Under the pieces are notes generated by a model that was not told the DNA's origin, ran no database searches, and saw only the letters and a program-made list of their open reading frames with translations. This document shows positions 61,069 through 64,000 of a DNA stretch of 64,000 nucleotides, one piece after another. The DNA is from Fictibacillus nanhaiensis (lineage in GTDB: Bacteria; Bacillota; Bacilli; Bacillales; Fictibacillaceae): assembly GCA_016401345.1 (NCBI GenBank), contig JAEACG010000001.1:1116001-1180000 (forward strand). Direction: 5' to 3'. A program made the translations under genes and the position numbers. Every line of letters begins with the position of its first letter. Positions within the stretch are counted from its first letter, which is position 1.

Positions 61069-61914
61069 CTATCCTTGATTGGTTATACTATCTTGCCATT
61101 TTAACGAACGGCGTTCGATCCATTTTAGTACGGCATCCGTTATCTTTCCTAAGATTGCAAATAGCAAGATGCTCGCAATTACCGTATCAGGTGAGTACGT
61201 GTTCTGACCTACCACAAGCAGATAGCCTAATCCTTCACTTGCACCCATAAGCTCTGCGGCTACTACAAACATCCACCCTAAACCTAAGCCGCTGCGCATA
61301 CCTGTGATGAATGACGGCAATGCAGCAGGCAGAATAATGCGTTTCGTTAGCTGATAAGGTGTTAACTGATAAATTCTTCCTACCTCGATGAGCTTACGAT
61401 CCACACCTTGGATCCCTGCTACAATATTTAAATAGACAGGGAAGAATACACCTACTGCGATTAACGAGATCTTAGAAGGCTCCCCAATCCCCATCCAAAG
61501 AATAAAGAGTGGTACCCAGGCAAGAGAAGGGATAGAACGAATCGCTTGAAACAACGGATCTAAAAGTCTTTCTGCTGTTTTTGCATAACCAACAATCGCA
61601 CCGATCACGACCGCCGCTACCGTTCCAATCGCAAACCCTAAGAATACTCGGGTCAGTGTAATAGAGATGTGACCAAACAGGGAGCCATCTTGATACATGC
61701 TAATTATTTTCTCTAAAATAATGGTTGGTGCAGGCAGCAGGTGCGCAGCTAGTAGTCCCATTCTAGCTGCTATTTCCCACCCAACTAATAAAATGATAGG
61801 CAGGATGGACCCTATAAGAATTCCTCTACCTAATTGGAATATGCCTTTAGATGATGAGAGCTTTTGAGGGGAAGCTCTCTGTGCTACTTTCCACTTATGT
61901 GTTTCAGAAATCAT
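61069..61914 (-). CDS. ABC transporter permease (SsuC-like)
   Basis: A 281-residue inner-membrane permease with five to six helices and the EAA-type loop RIYQLTPYQLTKRIILPAALPSFITGMR near residue 190, typical of the SsuC/TauC/NrtB branch. The start is the ATG at 61914 with GGAGG 8 nt upstream; a GTG at 61920 is too near the ribosome site. It lies 22 bp after the binding-protein gene. Confidence 0.92.
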   Translation of the reverse strand: MISETHKWKVAQRASPQKLSSSKGIFQLGRGILIGSILPIILLVGWEIAARMGLLAAHLLPAPTIILEKIISMYQDGSLFGHISITLTRVFLGFAIGTVAAVVIGAIVGYAKTAERLLDPLFQAIRSIPSLAWVPLFILWMGIGEPSKISLIAVGVFFPVYLNIVAGIQGVDRKLIEVGRIYQLTPYQLTKRIILPAALPSFITGMRSGLGLGWMFVVAAELMGASEGLGYLLVVGQNTYSPDTVIASILLFAILGKITDAVLKWIERRSLKWQDSITNQG

Positions 61915-61936
61915 CGACACTTCCTCCTCTCTCTCA

Positions 61937-62926
61937 TTATTGTTTGATTACTTTCTCTGCGAACTTCGGATTGATTAATTTCTTTACAAGATCTTCGATG
62001 TTAGTATCTTTTTTGACAATCTCTTCTGTTTGGAGAACTTCGCCTGCAGCCGATATAGCTTTTTCGTGCTGTGATCCTGGAACAGGTTCCTCGAAGTTGT
62101 TTCGTTGCAGTTGTTTTTTTGCGACATCTTCTTTAATCCCCGCTTCTTCAGATAAAAGTTTTGTTGCTTCCTCTGGATTCTCAATCGTCCATTTCCTTGC
62201 TTTTTCGTAAAGTTCAATGACTTGTTCTACTTGTTTCGGGTGGTTCTTTGCAAACTCAGAACGTACGTTTAACGTGCCATACGTATTAAAATCTGGATTG
62301 CGGTAAATATACTGAGCACCGGATTCGATTTCTGCTCTCGCCATATGTGGATCTAATCCAGCCCAAGCATCCACTTGCCCTTTTAATAGAGCATTCGCAC
62401 CATCTGCATGTTGTAAATTTACGATTTGTACATCCTTTGCAGAAAGACCGGCATCTGCAAGTGCTCGGAGTAGAAAGATGTGCGGGTCTGTACCAAACGT
62501 CGCCGCTATCTTTTTACCTTTCAGATCCTTTACATCTTTAATCTTTGATCCATCTGCCGCGACAAGTGCTGTCCATTCTGGCTGAGAATAGATATAGACT
62601 GACTCGATCGGAGCACCTTTGTCTTTTGCGATTAAAGCTGCGGCACCAGCTGTCGATCCAAAATCAACGCTATCTGAATTCAAAAATTCGAGCGCTTTAT
62701 TACTTCCCTGACTCTGAACCCATTCCACTTCAATGCCATCTTTTTTGAATGTCTCTTCTGCCCAGCCAAACTTTTTGAGTGCTAGACTTGTTGGAGAGTA
62801 AAAGGCATAATCAAGTCTAATCTTCTCCGGCTTCTCACCTTCTTTAGCACTGCTGGAACAGCCCGCTAACAATAAAGCGCCTGCTATGCTTAAAGCTAGT
62901 GCTGCTTTCTGCCAAATCTTCATCAT
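61937..62926 (-). CDS. ABC transporter substrate-binding lipoprotein (SsuA-like)
   Basis: A 329-residue extracytoplasmic receptor with a lipoprotein signal ending LLLAGC. The mature part follows the NMT1/SsuA fold (IRLDYAFYSPTSLALKKFGW, VDFGSTAGAAALIAKDKGAP, DLKGKKIAATFGTDPHIFLL, VDAWAGLDPHMA). These are the typical aliphatic-sulfonate/taurine receptor segments. The start is the ATG at 62926 with GGAGGG 6-7 nt upstream. It heads the transporter genes behind a 166-bp gap with a repeat remnant. Confidence 0.9.
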   Translation of the reverse strand: MMKIWQKAALALSIAGALLLAGCSSSAKEGEKPEKIRLDYAFYSPTSLALKKFGWAEETFKKDGIEVEWVQSQGSNKALEFLNSDSVDFGSTAGAAALIAKDKGAPIESVYIYSQPEWTALVAADGSKIKDVKDLKGKKIAATFGTDPHIFLLRALADAGLSAKDVQIVNLQHADGANALLKGQVDAWAGLDPHMARAEIESGAQYIYRNPDFNTYGTLNVRSEFAKNHPKQVEQVIELYEKARKWTIENPEEATKLLSEEAGIKEDVAKKQLQRNNFEEPVPGSQHEKAISAAGEVLQTEEIVKKDTNIEDLVKKLINPKFAEKVIKQ

Positions 62927-63007
62927 GTCTTTCCCTCCATGTTTCTCTCTTTTTGTCATTAAATTTTTATTGCTACGGCCGTTCGTATCATTCTCATCAC
63001 TGAAAAT

Positions 63008-63055
63008 TTGATTGGAGCGTAAGATGCGAACCTCCTAGAGCGAGCGAAAATCAAC
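63008..63055. repeat. Internally deleted MITE-like repeat, copy 4
   Basis: Both ends of the 13933-14061 element (TTGATTGGAGCGTAAGATGCGA and AGCGAGCGAAAATCAAC, read in parts) are present, but about 80 bp of the centre is missing. It lies between the sulfhydrylase fusion and the ABC transporter. Confidence 0.65.
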
Positions 63056-63092
63056 CATATTCAATAGTGACCAAGTACAATATTTAACCTTA

Positions 63093-63998
63093 CTAAAGTT
63101 CACACGCATACGTTGAAATGGTACCTCTTAGTCGTTGTGCTTCTTTATATGTGCATCTGTTATGCACCACATCAATACCAGCTTCTTTCGCGATTTTTGC
63201 AGCCTCTGGTGAGATGACACCTTCTTGCAGCCAGAACACTTTTGGTTGTGTGATCGCTGCTTCTTTTGCGAGCTCGATCGCGGCTTCCGGACTTCTAAAT
63301 ACTTGAACAACATCTATCGGAAACGGAATGGATTTTAAATCTGGATACGCTTTTTCATCAAGCACTTCGGTTTCTCTTGGATTAACAGGAACGATTTTAT
63401 AGCCAAGTCGCTGCATCTTTCTAGCTAATCGATGGCTAGGTCTTGCAGGATTGGAACTGAGTCCCACGATCGCTAGCGTCTTAGGTCGTTGAATTTCCTG
63501 TCCATTCTCAACTGTTCTATAAAGTGATGATTGCAATGCCCAACGAATGACACCTTCGTCATTAATCGTGATCTCTGTTTTATCCGCTCCGATTCCTGTT
63601 GCCGTTTGTATTGCACGATCAAGATCATTCGTAAGATCTTTTACGGATTCAAGTCCGATCGACAACCGAATAAGTTCTTCCGTTACACCTGTTGCTACTA
63701 ATTCGTCTCCGCTCAGCTGTTGATGAGTGGTAGAAGCAGGGTGGATAATCAATGATTTTGCATCACCAACATTTGCAACATGTGACCATAATGAGATGTT
63801 GTTAATAACCTTACGTCCTGCATCACGCCCGCCTTTAATTCCAAAGTTTACGATCGAACCAAAACCGTTGCTTAAATATTTTTTCGCAAGCTCATGACTT
63901 CTGTGCGAAGAAAGACCAGGATATGAAACCCAATCTACTGCTGGATGTTTTTCCAGATGCTCTGCCACTTCTTGTGCGTTCTTCGCATGTTTTTCCAC
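63093..63998 (-). CDS. O-acetylhomoserine sulfhydrylase C-terminal part fused to a CoA-binding domain (partial)
   Basis: The visible 301 residues start inside a gene that continues past the window end. The first 150 residues are the C-terminal domain of an O-acetylhomoserine sulfhydrylase (GGRDAGRKVINNISLWSHVANVGDAKSLIIHPASTTHQQL, read in parts), which makes homocysteine from O-acetylhomoserine and sulfide. A short linker leads to a CoA_binding / YccU-type Rossmann domain (TLAIVGLSSNPARPSH, VVQVFRSPEAA, FWLQEGVISPEAA, DVVHNRCTYKE), which ends at the stop. The native start lies outside the window. The fusion is unusual. Confidence 0.88.
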   Translation of the reverse strand: MEKHAKNAQEVAEHLEKHPAVDWVSYPGLSSHRSHELAKKYLSNGFGSIVNFGIKGGRDAGRKVINNISLWSHVANVGDAKSLIIHPASTTHQQLSGDELVATGVTEELIRLSIGLESVKDLTNDLDRAIQTATGIGADKTEITINDEGVIRWALQSSLYRTVENGQEIQRPKTLAIVGLSSNPARPSHRLARKMQRLGYKIVPVNPRETEVLDEKAYPDLKSIPFPIDVVQVFRSPEAAIELAKEAAITQPKVFWLQEGVISPEAAKIAKEAGIDVVHNRCTYKEAQRLRGTISTYACEL

Positions 63999-64000
63999 TC

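Noticed and set aside
62927-63092. S-box riboswitch expected with methionine genes
   Set aside because: The gap holds a repeat remnant only. A riboswitch, if any, should lie upstream of the sulfhydrylase beyond the window.

Overview
The window reads as a chromosome segment of a spore-forming Bacillaceae bacterium. Evidence: strong GGAGG-type ribosome binding sites, many TTG and GTG starts, a perfect CcpA cre box, Fur boxes of the Bacillus 7-1-7 type, a YjcZ-type spore peptide and mostly minus-strand operons ending in Rho-independent hairpins. The gene set and repeat families would fit Fictibacillus or a close relative; that genus call is inference only. No rRNA, tRNA, CRISPR array, prophage or transposase was seen.

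Layout. 1-4.3 kb: a Sco1/SenC copper chaperone (cut by the window edge), a PepSY membrane protein, a NarL-type two-component pair and a manganese catalase. 4.5-17.8 kb: a complete anthranilate / 3-hydroxyanthranilate meta-cleavage pathway (flavin monooxygenase, 3-hydroxyanthranilate dioxygenase, ACMS decarboxylase, semialdehyde dehydrogenase, RidA-type deaminase, tautomerase, decarboxylase, hydratase, aldolase, acylating acetaldehyde dehydrogenase). A TRAP transporter and an IclR regulator lie next to it. Two matching palindromes, each 5-6 bp upstream of a predicted -35 box, tie the catabolic operon and the iclR-dctPQM operon into one regulon. A cre box in the catabolic promoter adds carbon catabolite control.

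18-25 kb: an orphan histidine kinase, a dimethylarginine hydrolase-like enzyme and a five-gene NAD salvage locus (nrtR, pncA, pncB, a nadD variant, nadE) with two candidate NrtR operators. 25-30 kb: assorted small-enzyme genes (nucleotidyltransferase, two GNATs, YqcI/YcgG, APH-type kinase, DUF2087) and a decayed-looking stretch. 30-39.7 kb: a seven-gene hydroxamate siderophore operon with the gene order of rhizobactin rhbABCDEF, plus an MFS transporter, behind two Fur boxes; schizokinen is the expected product.

40-56 kb: housekeeping and accessory genes, including a DUF421 protein, a DJ-1/PfpI protein, an aldo-keto reductase, a HIT/NUDIX pair, several small membrane proteins, a membrane-anchored FAD oxidase with a half-size MFS protein, an M20 hydrolase with an AbgT transporter, two methyltransferases, a nuclease-XPD helicase fusion, MscL with a zinc-ribbon tail and a spore YjcZ peptide. 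56.3-64 kb: a methionine/sulfur operon (O-acetylhomoserine sulfhydrylase fused to a CoA-binding domain, sulfonate-type ABC transporter, acyl-CoA synthetase, metX, hom).

The intergenic DNA holds several repeat families: a MITE-like palindromic element in four states (one copy nested by a second element), two related arrays of about 21-bp units and a three-unit 20-bp array. No wholly unknown multi-gene system was identified. The strongest leads are the IclR regulon geometry, the covarying palindromic repeat, the 21-bp arrays and the domain fusions.
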